DNA of 64,000 nucleotides, taken from Kitasatospora aureofaciens (GTDB lineage: Bacteria; Actinomycetota; Actinomycetes; Streptomycetales; Streptomycetaceae). Location: the NCBI RefSeq assembly GCF_001188955.3, contig NZ_JPRF03000026.1, forward strand, positions 47,056 through 111,055. Direction: 5' to 3'. Under the pieces are notes generated by a model. It worked only from the letters and a program-made list of their open reading frames with translations. It was not told the DNA's origin and ran no database searches. This document shows positions 16,647 through 24,604 of this stretch, in pieces. The first letter of the stretch is position 1. Every line of letters begins with the position of its first letter. The position numbers and the translations under genes were made by a program.

Positions 16647-19469
16647 TCAGCTGGCGGCGACCAGCATGGGCTCGGCGGTGAACGCGGTCCGGGCGGCGCG
16701 GGCGTAGCCGGACAGGTCGCTGTCCAGCGGGCCCAGGTCCAGGCCGAGGGCGGTGAGCTGGCCCGCCAGCCGGGCGCGGGCGGTGGTCTGGGGGCCGGCG
16801 GCGACGGTGTCGGCGATGGTGGCGATCACCCCGCCGGGGCGCTGCGGCACGGTGCCCTCCGGCCCGGCGTCCGGGTCAAGCGGCTGGCGGCCGTCGGGGT
16901 AGATCGGGTCGAAGGCCAGCGCCTTCTCGTCGATGTAGCCGGTCGAGGTGCCGTGCCGGGCGGCGGGGGAGCTCAGGCTGACGCCGGTGAGCTGGTCCTT
17001 CAGCACCTGCTTGTCACCGTCGGGCAGCGTGCCCTGGGCGGAGGTGCCCCACAGCTCCTCGGGGACGGCGGCCAGGCAGCGGCTGCGCGACCAGGTCGCG
17101 GGGTCGACGGCGTCGCCGTCGTGGGTGAGCGTGATCCGCTGGGTGCTGACCAGGTTCCGTTCCCGCATCGGCCGGATGTTCAGGGCCGGGCCGGTCTCGG
17201 CGGCGGTGGTGGAGGTGCCCAGGAAGATCTGCTTCAGCGGGACGGCGCTGTCGGTGGAGAGGGTGAACCCGTTGGCGGAGACCTCCCAACCGGCCTCGGC
17301 GCCGCGCGCGCCGCCCGGGTGGTGGTCGACCAGCAGCCCGACCCCGGGGGTGACCCGCACGGTGGTGGGCGGCGGCGGGAGCATCTCCCGGAACCCGGCC
17401 CAGTCCAGGACATTGTCCGAACCCTCGCGGCCCTTGCCGAAGTTGATGGTGAAGGAGATGAACCAGAGCTTGATCTTGGCCTGCCCGCCGGTGGGCGGCC
17501 CCCAGATGCCGAGCGCGACGCCGACCTCGACGGTGATGCTCACCTTGACGAAGAGGATCTTGACGGTCGCCGACACGCCGATCCGCACCTGCAGGCCCAC
17601 GTCGACGTAGAACGGCTTCCACTGGATCAGCGCGTCGACCTTCGCGGTGCACCAGGCCCGGATCACGCCGGAGTGGAAGCGCACGTCCAGCGCGCCGCCG
17701 GCCATCGCGGCGGCCGGGGTGATCGCCAGGTAGGCGCTGCCGGAGATGGTGACCGAACCGGTCAGGTCCCAGTCGAAGCCCAGCCGCGGCACCCGCGGGT
17801 AGCGGTCTGGGGCCGTGAAGTTGGGGTGGTAGCCGCCCACCGTGTAGACGAAGTCGCCGGCGTGCGGGCTGGGCCCGAACCAGCTGCGGAACGCCACCCC
17901 ACCACGCAGGCGGCAGTTGGGGTCCAGCAGGAAGGAGTCGGGGGTGAGCTCGGCGTCGAACTGCAGCTCGCCCTGCCGGGGCTTGAGGACGGCCCGCAGC
18001 GCCGCCTCGATCTGCGCGTACTTGCGCGAGCCGTTCTTGGGCAGGGCGGCGGCGGCCGTGCCGAGCAGCGCGATGGTCAGGTCGGCGCCGGTCTGCACGA
18101 CGGCCATCGCCCGGCCCTCGATCAGCTCGGCGATGGTGAACTTCAGGCCCGCCGCGACCCAGAGCTCGTCCTGGGCCGGGGTGATCCAGGCGTCGGGCCC
18201 GGTGGCGATCCGGCGCAGGATCTCGATCGGGTTCTCGTTCTCGGCGCCGATCGACCCCGGGTCGTCCAGCGCCTTGAGCAGCGGGAAGTCGCCGATCTCG
18301 GAGACCTCGGGCAGCCGGATCCGGCTGTTCCAACCGAGGCCCGCGGCAACGCCGTTCAGCCGGATCGCGGGGATGCCGAAGCCGGGGTCGGCGCCCAGTC
18401 CGGCGTAGCCGAAGAACGAGGGCTTCGCACCGGTGGCGTCCGGCACCACGTATGCGCCCACGCCGGTGCCGTACACGCCCCGGCCGGCCTTGGCGCCGTC
18501 GGCCGGGTCGCCGCCGCCGAAGGAGAACATCAGCACGCCGCCGACGATCGAACGGTAGGGCGCCTCAGTGGGGAGCTTGCCCAGCCCACCGGTCACCTGC
18601 AGCGGCGCGTAGTCGTAGGCGACGTTGATGACGGCCTCGTCGTCGCTGATCTCCAGCTCCCAGCGGCCGTTGCCGCGTTCGCCGTCGGCGCCCGCAAGGA
18701 CGGCGAAGCCGGTCCTGGTGGCGATCGCCCGCACCGGGCGCTCGAACCGACGCGACTCGCGGGCCGTGCGGGTCGGCAGCGCCCGGCCCAGGCCGTCCAG
18801 TCGCGACCCGTCGACCTCCACGGCCGGCCGGGCCGGGCGCAGCGGGACCGGGCGCTGGCCGGCACCGGGCAGCAGCAGCCAGGTGCCGACGGGCAGCTCC
18901 CCGAGGTAGGGGCCGGGCCGCGGCACGTCCGACCCACGGGTGAGGGACAGGAGTCGCTCTCGCGTCAACTGATGGTCCGTGCAGATCACCTGCCAGCCGT
19001 CCACCGCCTCCGCCAGGAACGCGCGTGCGGCGCCGGTCAGGATGCGCACGCGCATGCCCGGCCCCTCGGCGGTCAGCATGCCGCCGTTCGGGTCCGCGGT
19101 GACCGTGACCTGCTCGACCAGCGCCCCGGGCAGCGGCGGCACGTCGAGACCGAGCCCGCCGGCCAGCAGGTGGGCCGGTACGCCCGGCCCATCGATGCCC
19201 AGGTCGAGGGTGAAGGCGCGCGCCGAGACGCCGTCGGGGCTGATCGCCAACCGCAGGGCGGCCGGCTGGGCGGCGACCGCCACCGTGGCCGTGCCCGCCG
19301 CCCGCAGCGCCTGCGGGTCGCCGTCCTGCAGGACGAAGCGCAGCACCTCGTCGGGGAACAGCGCCCGCACCGCGTCCTCGCCGAACCCGAGGGCCTCGAC
19401 CGGCAGTTCCACCTCCTGACCCACGGTCGTGTCCAGCAACTTGCGCAGCGCGTCTACGTGGACCGCCAC
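16647..19469 (-). CDS. DUF6603 domain protein, first gene of the island operon
   Basis: A 940-residue protein starting MAVHVDALRKLLDTTVGQEVEL. Residues about 500-700 contain the signature I associate with DUF6603: VGGYHPNFTAPDRYPRVPRLGF, then alternating hydrophobic strands such as FHSGVIRAWCTAKVDALIQW, FYVDVGLQVRIGVSA and VEVGVALGIWGPP, and KIKLWFISFTINFG. These read like consecutive long antiparallel beta strands, as in a large sheet or barrel. The first 300 residues form separate beta-rich domains, and the last 220 are irregular. No signal peptide is present. DUF6603 proteins have no established activity. It leads a six-gene leftward operon. Confidence 0.8.
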   Translation of the reverse strand: MAVHVDALRKLLDTTVGQEVELPVEALGFGEDAVRALFPDEVLRFVLQDGDPQALRAAGTATVAVAAQPAALRLAISPDGVSARAFTLDLGIDGPGVPAHLLAGGLGLDVPPLPGALVEQVTVTADPNGGMLTAEGPGMRVRILTGAARAFLAEAVDGWQVICTDHQLTRERLLSLTRGSDVPRPGPYLGELPVGTWLLLPGAGQRPVPLRPARPAVEVDGSRLDGLGRALPTRTARESRRFERPVRAIATRTGFAVLAGADGERGNGRWELEISDDEAVINVAYDYAPLQVTGGLGKLPTEAPYRSIVGGVLMFSFGGGDPADGAKAGRGVYGTGVGAYVVPDATGAKPSFFGYAGLGADPGFGIPAIRLNGVAAGLGWNSRIRLPEVSEIGDFPLLKALDDPGSIGAENENPIEILRRIATGPDAWITPAQDELWVAAGLKFTIAELIEGRAMAVVQTGADLTIALLGTAAAALPKNGSRKYAQIEAALRAVLKPRQGELQFDAELTPDSFLLDPNCRLRGGVAFRSWFGPSPHAGDFVYTVGGYHPNFTAPDRYPRVPRLGFDWDLTGSVTISGSAYLAITPAAAMAGGALDVRFHSGVIRAWCTAKVDALIQWKPFYVDVGLQVRIGVSATVKILFVKVSITVEVGVALGIWGPPTGGQAKIKLWFISFTINFGKGREGSDNVLDWAGFREMLPPPPTTVRVTPGVGLLVDHHPGGARGAEAGWEVSANGFTLSTDSAVPLKQIFLGTSTTAAETGPALNIRPMRERNLVSTQRITLTHDGDAVDPATWSRSRCLAAVPEELWGTSAQGTLPDGDKQVLKDQLTGVSLSSPAARHGTSTGYIDEKALAFDPIYPDGRQPLDPDAGPEGTVPQRPGGVIATIADTVAAGPQTTARARLAGQLTALGLDLGPLDSDLSGYARAARTAFTAEPMLVAAS

Positions 19470-19488
19470 AGGTGCTCCCTTCGCTGCC

Positions 19489-19510
19489 GTCCGCGCCGCA
19501 CGGCGCGGAC
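19489..19510 (-). promoter_or_regulatory. Perfect 10-bp palindrome just upstream of the island operon
   Basis: GTCCGCGCCG and CGGCGCGGAC are separated only by CA. The element lies 20 bases upstream of the first ATG of the operon, next to its ribosome site (GGGAGCACC), so it could be an operator or a leader hairpin that controls translation. Confidence 0.5.
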
Positions 19511-19829
19511 TCGCCTGGCCTTGCCCTGATCCCGCCGAACTTCACGTGCCGCCGCTCCAGGTGCTCGTGGGGCGACTCCGGATGGGCCAAGGGAGTCAAG
19601 CAGCTCGAACGAGCACCCTTGGTGATCAACTCGAAGCAGAGGGTATACGAAACAGTCGCCCGCCGGTCGGAGCGAAGCCAGGACGGTCCCGGCGTCGCGG
19701 CGTGTCCACCGGCGGGCACCCACCCCCACGTCCGGGCCGCGGGTGGATCCCCCACGGGATACTCGCAAGTAGCCCGGAGCGCAGCTGACAGCTCGTCAGC
19801 TCCTCACTCCTTCGAGTGAAAACTGGAAT
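19511..19829. other. Non-coding right border of the island
   Basis: I see no supported gene here. The stretch contains the presumed promoter region of the leftward operon, but no canonical -35/-10 pair stands out. At its right end two hairpins follow each other: AGCTGAC/GTCAGCT (19783-19801) and TCACTC/GAGTGA (19804-19819). They abut the orphan flavoprotein fragment and may mark an element end. Confidence 0.5.
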
Positions 19830-19830
19830 G

Positions 19831-19986
19831 TTCATCGCCTTCTGGCTCTCCGGCGGCCGGGTGCTCGCGGGGATGAACGTCAACGTCTGGGACGTCACCG
19901 ACCCGATCCGCGAACTGGTGCGCTCCCGGCGGGTGGTGGACCCGGAGGCCCTGGCCGACCCGGACGTCCCGCTCGGGGAGGTCTGA
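19831..19986 (+). pseudogene. Orphan 3' fragment of a ferredoxin-reductase-like flavoprotein gene
   Basis: The 51 codons plus stop read FIAFWLSGGRVLAGMN, then NVWDVTDPIREL, and end in PLGEV. About 38 of 51 residues match the last residues of the intact flavoprotein (end at 6942), but the two are clearly diverged at DNA level, so this is not a fresh duplication. No start, FAD or NAD domain is present. The simplest reading is that it is the displaced native 3' end of the gene at 5668. Confidence 0.8.
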
Positions 19987-20101
19987 GCCCGGCCCGGCCC
20001 CACAGCCGTCAGCCGCCGGAACGCAGCCCCGCCGGTGTCGCGCGACGCGGTCCGGGCCCCGCGCCGGGTCGTCCCAGGCGACGACCGGTCGTTGCGGGGC
20101 C

Positions 20102-20752
20102 TCAGCCGCGCGGGGCACGCCGCATCGTCCACAGGGTCGGACCGTCGCCCGGCAGCGGCACCTCCTCCAGTACCTCGAACCCGAAGTGCCGGTAGACGGC
20201 GAGGTTCTCGGCCTTCGAGGACTCCAGGTGGACCGGCAGCCCCGCCGCGTCCGCCCTGGCCAGCCCCGAGCGCAGCAGGGCGGCGCCCTGTCCCCGGCGC
20301 TGCGCGACCGGGTCCGCGCCGAGCACCGCCAGGTACCAGTGCGCCTCCTGCGGCGCGTTGGCGGCGGCCGCCTCTACGCACTGCCGGAACCAGTGGGCCC
20401 GGTCGCCCAGGAGCTCCGCGAGTTCCCGAATCGTCCCCTCGTCCGGGACGGCCTTCTCCTGCGCCTCCGGGGCCACCCAGAAGGCGGCCGCGTGCTCGGT
20501 GCGCTCGCACAGGCCGTACGGCAGGTACTGCCGGGTGAACAGTGTGGTGAAGTACCCGCCCAGCGCGGCGGGGCGCGTGGCGGCCTCCGGGAAGAACCAG
20601 CACATCATCGGATCGTCCTCGAAGGCCCTGGCCAGCAGCCGGGAGACCGCGCCGACGTCCTCGCCCGTCACCGCCCTCGGCTTGTTCGCGGCCGCGTTCG
20701 CAGCCTTGTTCGAAGTCTCGATCGGGTCCGCACCCGTGTTCGTCATCCGCAT
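20102..20752 (-). CDS. GNAT family N-acetyltransferase
   Basis: About 216 residues starting MRMTNTGADPIETSN (a second start lies two codons later). The acetyl-CoA binding pattern is visible as VLGADPVAQRRGQGAALLR near residue 150 (the Q/RxxGxG/A motif), followed by HLESSKAENLAVYRHFGFEV, the typical C-terminal YxxxGF block. The N-terminal half contains FEDDPMMCWFFPE, common in the actinomycete subfamily of this type. It transfers an acyl group from CoA to an amine; the substrate is unknown. It converges with the orphan flavoprotein fragment and is a single-gene unit. Its ribosome site is weak. Confidence 0.85.
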   Translation of the reverse strand: MRMTNTGADPIETSNKAANAAANKPRAVTGEDVGAVSRLLARAFEDDPMMCWFFPEAATRPAALGGYFTTLFTRQYLPYGLCERTEHAAAFWVAPEAQEKAVPDEGTIRELAELLGDRAHWFRQCVEAAAANAPQEAHWYLAVLGADPVAQRRGQGAALLRSGLARADAAGLPVHLESSKAENLAVYRHFGFEVLEEVPLPGDGPTLWTMRRAPRG

Positions 20753-20940
20753 ACGGACATTCTGCGCGCACTTATCCCCGTCACCCCGGCCGGGGGGCAG
20801 CAACTTCCCTGCCACGAGGCATTGCTGACGGACAGCAGGGGCGGGCCCGGGGAGCATTCGGCCCACCGCGAGGCGCCCTCCGGGGGGAACCCCCGCCCTG
20901 ACCCGGCGAGGCGTCACCCCGGACGGGTTATGCATGCGGC

Positions 20941-21234
20941 ATGAAATTCACCCTCAACGCCGCCCTCGGCGTCCCCCTGATGACGGCCGCCGTCCTCGCC
21001 CTGAGCACCGGTCCGGCCACCGCGGCCACCGGAGACCTGGCCATCAACGGCACGACCCGGACGGACCCCTCCGGGTGCTACGCACTGGACGGGGCCGCCA
21101 GCATCGTCGACAACCTCACGGACGAGGCGGCGGAGATCCACTCCGGCGCGGACTGCACCGGAGACGTCCTCGAAGTGATCCAGGCCGGCGACGACAGCCG
21201 GGTCACCGGGGCGCAGAGCCTTTTCATCCCCTGA
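20941..21234 (+). CDS. Small secreted protein, 97 aa
   Basis: It starts MKFTLNAALGVPLMTAAVLALSTGPATAA, a clear Sec signal peptide with probable cleavage after ATA-A near residue 28. The mature part of about 68 residues has two Cys (SGCYALDG and GADCTGD), which could form one disulfide. The end is VTGAQSLFIP. Similar small exported proteins are common in streptomycetes, and none of this type has an assigned role that I know. It stands alone before the GntR regulator. Confidence 0.75.
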   Translation: MKFTLNAALGVPLMTAAVLALSTGPATAATGDLAINGTTRTDPSGCYALDGAASIVDNLTDEAAEIHSGADCTGDVLEVIQAGDDSRVTGAQSLFIP

Positions 21235-21267
21235 GCCGGCGGGGCCGCACCCCCGACACCACGACCG

Positions 21268-21294
21268 CATGGTGCTATCGTCACTAGCACCATG
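21268..21294 (+). promoter_or_regulatory. Inverted repeat overlapping the GntR start codon
   Basis: CATGGTGCTA and TAGCACCATG are exact reverse complements separated by seven bases. The right arm includes the ATG of the GntR-type gene at 21292. YtrA-type regulators bind inverted repeats of this kind in their own promoters, so this is a likely autoregulatory operator. No ribosome site precedes the ATG, so the mRNA may be leaderless. Confidence 0.65.
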
Positions 21295-21639
21295 TTGCTG
21301 AAGCTGGACCTTGGCGACGCCCGCCCCCTGCACGAGCAGGTGGCGGGCGCGATCCGACGGGCCGTCGCGGAGGGCGAGTGCGCCCCCGGCGACAAGCTGC
21401 CGCCCGCCCGGGAGCTCTCCCGGGCCCTCGGGGTGAACACCAACACCGTGCTGCGCGGGCTGCGCGCCCTGCGCGACGAGGGGGTGCTGGAGTTCCGCCG
21501 GGGCCGTGGCATCACGGTCGCGACCGACGCCGGAACCCGTGCCGAACTGGTCGACCGCGTGAGGCAGTTGATTGCGGATGCGGCCCGGTCCGGCTACAGC
21601 AGGAACGATCTCGTGGATCTGATCAGGGGGATGTCGTGA
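21292..21639 (+). CDS. GntR-family regulator, YtrA subfamily
   Basis: A 115-residue protein starting MLLKLDLGDARPLHEQVAGAIRR. The winged helix occupies residues 10-75 (CAPGDKLPPARELSRALGVNTNTVLRGLRALRDEGVLE), followed by the short helical C-terminus typical of YtrA regulators, with no ligand domain. Its stop overlaps the GTG of the following DUF1648 membrane protein (GTGA), so the pair is an operon. YtrA members usually control the membrane or transport genes they are co-transcribed with. It probably represses its own operon through the palindrome at its start codon. Confidence 0.88.
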   Translation: MLLKLDLGDARPLHEQVAGAIRRAVAEGECAPGDKLPPARELSRALGVNTNTVLRGLRALRDEGVLEFRRGRGITVATDAGTRAELVDRVRQLIADAARSGYSRNDLVDLIRGMS

Positions 21640-22700
21640 CGGACGAAGAGCCTGCGAAAGGGCCCGTCCCGGAGGGACCGGTACACCGCGGAGCACTGTG
21701 GGGGGCGGTGGTCTGGACGCTCGGTGTGGCCGCGCTGCTGGTCGCGCTGCCGATGAGCGCGCGCGACCGGCTGCCGGACCGGGTCGCGACCCACTGGAGC
21801 GGGAGCCGCCCGGACGGTTCGATGCCGCTCACGACGGCGGCGCTGTTCCCGGCCGTCATCTGGCTACTGGTCGCGGCCGTCCTCGCCGTCGCGCTCCGGT
21901 TCCGGCCGGGCCGGGCCCGCGGCCTCGCCGGGCCGGTACTGGCCGCCACCGGGGTGCTGCTGAGCGGGGCGCAGGCCTCCATCGTGCGCGCCAACCTGGA
22001 CCGCGCCCGCTGGCAGGACGCCGCGCCGATGGGTGTCGAGGTGGTCCTGATCGTCGTGGCGGCCGGTCTTGCGGGTGCCCTGGCCTGGCTGGCGACCCGA
22101 CGGCCCGCCGACACCAGCGCCTTCACCGGCATCACCGGCATCACCGGCGTCACTGGCACCGCCGGCGCCCAGGCCACCCGGATCGGGGCGCCGGTGCTGG
22201 TGCCGGGCGCCGGTGAGCGGCTGGTCTGGCTCTCCCAGGCCTCCAACCACTGGCTGCAGGCACTCTCCTCGGTGCTGGGGCTGCTCTCCGTACCGGGAGT
22301 GATGCTCGCCGCGAGCGGGCGCACCGGGTCCGTCGACTGGCGGGCGGTCACGTTCTTCGGCCTCGGCGCGGTGGTCGCCCTGCTCTGCTCCTCGGTGCGG
22401 GTCCGGGTGACAGAGGCTGGTCTGCACATCGGCTTCGGCCCGTTCGGCTGGCCCGCCCGGCGCCTGGCGCCCGCCGAACTGGTCTCGGCGCGGGTCGAGC
22501 AGCTGACCGCCCGCGAGGCCGGCGGCTGGGGCTACCGGGTCCACCGCGGGGGCAGCGTCGTGTTCCTGCGCCGGGGCGCCTGCCTGGTGGTCCGCACCCG
22601 GCGCGGGCGGGACTTCGCGGTCAGCGTCGACGACGCCGAGCGCGGCGCCGCCCTGCTCAACGCACTGATCGCCCGTACCGCCGGCGCCGCCGAGCACTGA
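21636..22700 (+). CDS. DUF1648 membrane protein
   Basis: A 354-residue protein starting with GTG at 21636, overlapping the GntR stop by four bases. An N-terminal helix (residues 22-40) is followed by the DUF1648 signature DRVATHWSGSRPDGSMP, then further hydrophobic helices near 60-85, 125-150, 210 and 240. Between helices lies a short repetitive stretch, FTGITGITGVTGTAGA. The C-terminal 100 residues are soluble and resemble a PH-like fold. DUF1648 proteins pair with GntR/YtrA regulators in many actinomycetes; the molecular role is unknown. A strong hairpin follows the stop. Confidence 0.82.
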   Translation: MTDEEPAKGPVPEGPVHRGALWGAVVWTLGVAALLVALPMSARDRLPDRVATHWSGSRPDGSMPLTTAALFPAVIWLLVAAVLAVALRFRPGRARGLAGPVLAATGVLLSGAQASIVRANLDRARWQDAAPMGVEVVLIVVAAGLAGALAWLATRRPADTSAFTGITGITGVTGTAGAQATRIGAPVLVPGAGERLVWLSQASNHWLQALSSVLGLLSVPGVMLAASGRTGSVDWRAVTFFGLGAVVALLCSSVRVRVTEAGLHIGFGPFGWPARRLAPAELVSARVEQLTAREAGGWGYRVHRGGSVVFLRRGACLVVRTRRGRDFAVSVDDAERGAALLNALIARTAGAAEH

Positions 22701-22708
22701 GCCCGCCC

Positions 22709-22745
22709 GGCCCGCCACCCGTGAGCAGCCCTCCGGTGGCGGGCC
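22709..22745 (+). terminator. 11-bp hairpin after the DUF1648 gene
   Basis: GGCCCGCCACC pairs exactly with GGTGGCGGGCC around a 15-base loop, starting nine bases after the stop codon. There is no T-run, as is normal in this group. Confidence 0.6.
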
Positions 22746-22847
22746 GGTCCGTCTGCGGCGAGGCTGGTGCGCGGCCGAACCAGCGGCCGCGACCTGTGAC
22801 CGGACCCCGGACGTCGGCCAGGCCCGCAGGCGAGCAGTGGACGGACG

Positions 22848-24596
22848 GTGGTACGGGTGGCCGGCGGCAGCGGCGGTTTCCCCTCGCGCAGCGTGTGGCG
22901 CCGCCCCGAACTGCGCTGGGTGGACGTCCTGGTCGCCGCCGCGCTGGTGGCCGGCCTGTACGGGCTGCTGCGGCTCGCCCCCTCGCTGGACGCCCCGTTC
23001 CTGCCCGACCAGGCCCCCGCCACCGTCTCCACCGACCTGTCGAACCTCCCCTTCTACGCGGTGCGTTCGCTGCTGCGAATGTTCGTCGCGCTGTTCGCCT
23101 CGGTGCTGTTCACCTTCGTCTACGCGAGCGCCGCGGCCCGGATGCGACGGGCGGAGAAGGTGCTGCTGCCGATCCTGGACGTCCTCCAGTCGGTGCCGAT
23201 CCTGGGCTTTCTGTCGATCACCGTCACCGCCTTCATCAACCTCTTCCCCGGCTCCACGCTCGGCCTGGAATGCGCCTCGGTCTTCGCCATCTTCACCTCG
23301 ATGGCCTGGAACATGACCTTCGCGTTCTACTACTCCCTGGTCAGCCAGCCGCGCGAACTGGACGAGGCGGCCCGGGTGATGCGGCTGACCAAGTGGCAGC
23401 GGTTCTGGCGCCTGGACGTGCCCAGCGGCATGATCCCGCTGGTCTGGAACGGGATGATGAGCTTCGGCGGGGCCTGGTTCTTCCTCGCCGCCTCCGAGTC
23501 GATCAGCGTGCTCAACCACCGCTACGCGCTGCCCGGCATCGGCTCCTACGCGGCCACCGCCATCGGCAACGGGGACCTGGGCCAGGTCGGCATCGCGATC
23601 GGCGTGATGGTCGTCATGGTGATCGGCGTCAACGTGCTGTTCTGGCGGCCCATGACGGCCTGGTCCGAACGGTTCCGGGTGGAGGAGTCGGAGTCCGCGG
23701 ACCGCCCGCGCAGCGTCGTCCTCGACCTGCTGCGCCGCTCCAGCCTCCCGGAGCTGGCCGCCCGGCCGCTGCGGCCGCTCGGGCCGGCGCTGGACCGCGC
23801 CATGCGGGTGTTCGGCCTGGCCGAGCACCCGCTCGCCCGCCCCGCCGCCCGGGAGCGCACCGGGGACGTGTTCTTCGCCGGGGCGGTCGCCGTCGTGGTG
23901 GTCTTCGGAGCCTGGAAGGCCTTCGACTACGTCCACACCACCGTCGGCCTCGGCGAGTTCGGCCACGCCTTCGCCCTCGGCGCGGTCACCTTCGCACGGG
24001 TACTGGTGCTGCTGGTGGCGGCGACCGCGGTGTGGGTGCCGATCGGGGTCTGGATCGGCATGAACCCCAGGGTCACCCGGTTCGCCCAGCCGGCGGTGCA
24101 GGTGCTGGCCAGCTTCCCGGCGAACTTCCTGTTCCCCTTCGCCACCGCCGCGTTCGTCGCCCTCGGGATCTCCCTGGACCTCGGCGCGGTGCTGCTGATG
24201 GCCCTCGGCGCCCAGTGGTACATCCTGTTCAACGTCGTCGCCGGGGCCTCCGCGATCCCCAGCGACCTGCGCGAGGCGATGACCGGCTTCCAGGTCCGCG
24301 GCCGGCTGCGCTGGCGCGCGTTCGTCCTCCCGGCGATCTTCCCGTACTACGTCACCGGCGGCATCACCGCGGCCGGCGGCGCCTGGAACGCCTCCATCGT
24401 GGCCGAGGTGGTGGACTACGGCTCGCACCACCTCACCGCCACCGGTCTCGGCTCGTACATCGCCGAGGCCACCGGCACCGGCGCCTTCCCGCAGATCCTG
24501 GTCGGGGTGAGCGTGATGAGCGTGTACGTGGTCGCGCTCAACCGGCTGCTGTGGCGCCGGCTCTACCGGCTCTCCGAGACCCGCTACGCCCTGTGA
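22848..24596 (+). CDS. ABC importer permease with two fused permease domains, nitrate/sulfonate class
   Basis: A 582-residue membrane protein starting with GTG; an alternative GTG lies three codons later. It carries two consecutive BPD-type permease domains, each with the EAA loop: ELDEAARVMRLTKWQRFWRLDVP (about residues 170-195) and SDLREAMTGFQVRGRLRWRAFVLP (about 475-500). About ten to twelve transmembrane helices are visible. Fused double permeases of this kind occur in NitT/TauT-like uptake systems. The ATPase gene follows after eight bases. No substrate-binding protein is encoded next to it, so the binding partner must be elsewhere. Confidence 0.85.
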   Translation: MVRVAGGSGGFPSRSVWRRPELRWVDVLVAAALVAGLYGLLRLAPSLDAPFLPDQAPATVSTDLSNLPFYAVRSLLRMFVALFASVLFTFVYASAAARMRRAEKVLLPILDVLQSVPILGFLSITVTAFINLFPGSTLGLECASVFAIFTSMAWNMTFAFYYSLVSQPRELDEAARVMRLTKWQRFWRLDVPSGMIPLVWNGMMSFGGAWFFLAASESISVLNHRYALPGIGSYAATAIGNGDLGQVGIAIGVMVVMVIGVNVLFWRPMTAWSERFRVEESESADRPRSVVLDLLRRSSLPELAARPLRPLGPALDRAMRVFGLAEHPLARPAARERTGDVFFAGAVAVVVVFGAWKAFDYVHTTVGLGEFGHAFALGAVTFARVLVLLVAATAVWVPIGVWIGMNPRVTRFAQPAVQVLASFPANFLFPFATAAFVALGISLDLGAVLLMALGAQWYILFNVVAGASAIPSDLREAMTGFQVRGRLRWRAFVLPAIFPYYVTGGITAAGGAWNASIVAEVVDYGSHHLTATGLGSYIAEATGTGAFPQILVGVSVMSVYVVALNRLLWRRLYRLSETRYAL

Positions 24597-24604
24597 GGAA
24601 GACC

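Noticed and set aside
7196..19469. Phage tail, tailocin or contractile injection cluster
   Set aside because: No sheath, tube, baseplate, tape measure, lysozyme or AAA ATPase is present; only the fibre-like tails of the paralogues recall phage.
22100..22170. Repeated ITG codons in the DUF1648 protein as a CRISPR-like or mobile repeat
   Set aside because: It is a short in-frame codon repeat (ACCGGCATC) inside a coding loop, with no spacers or flanking features.
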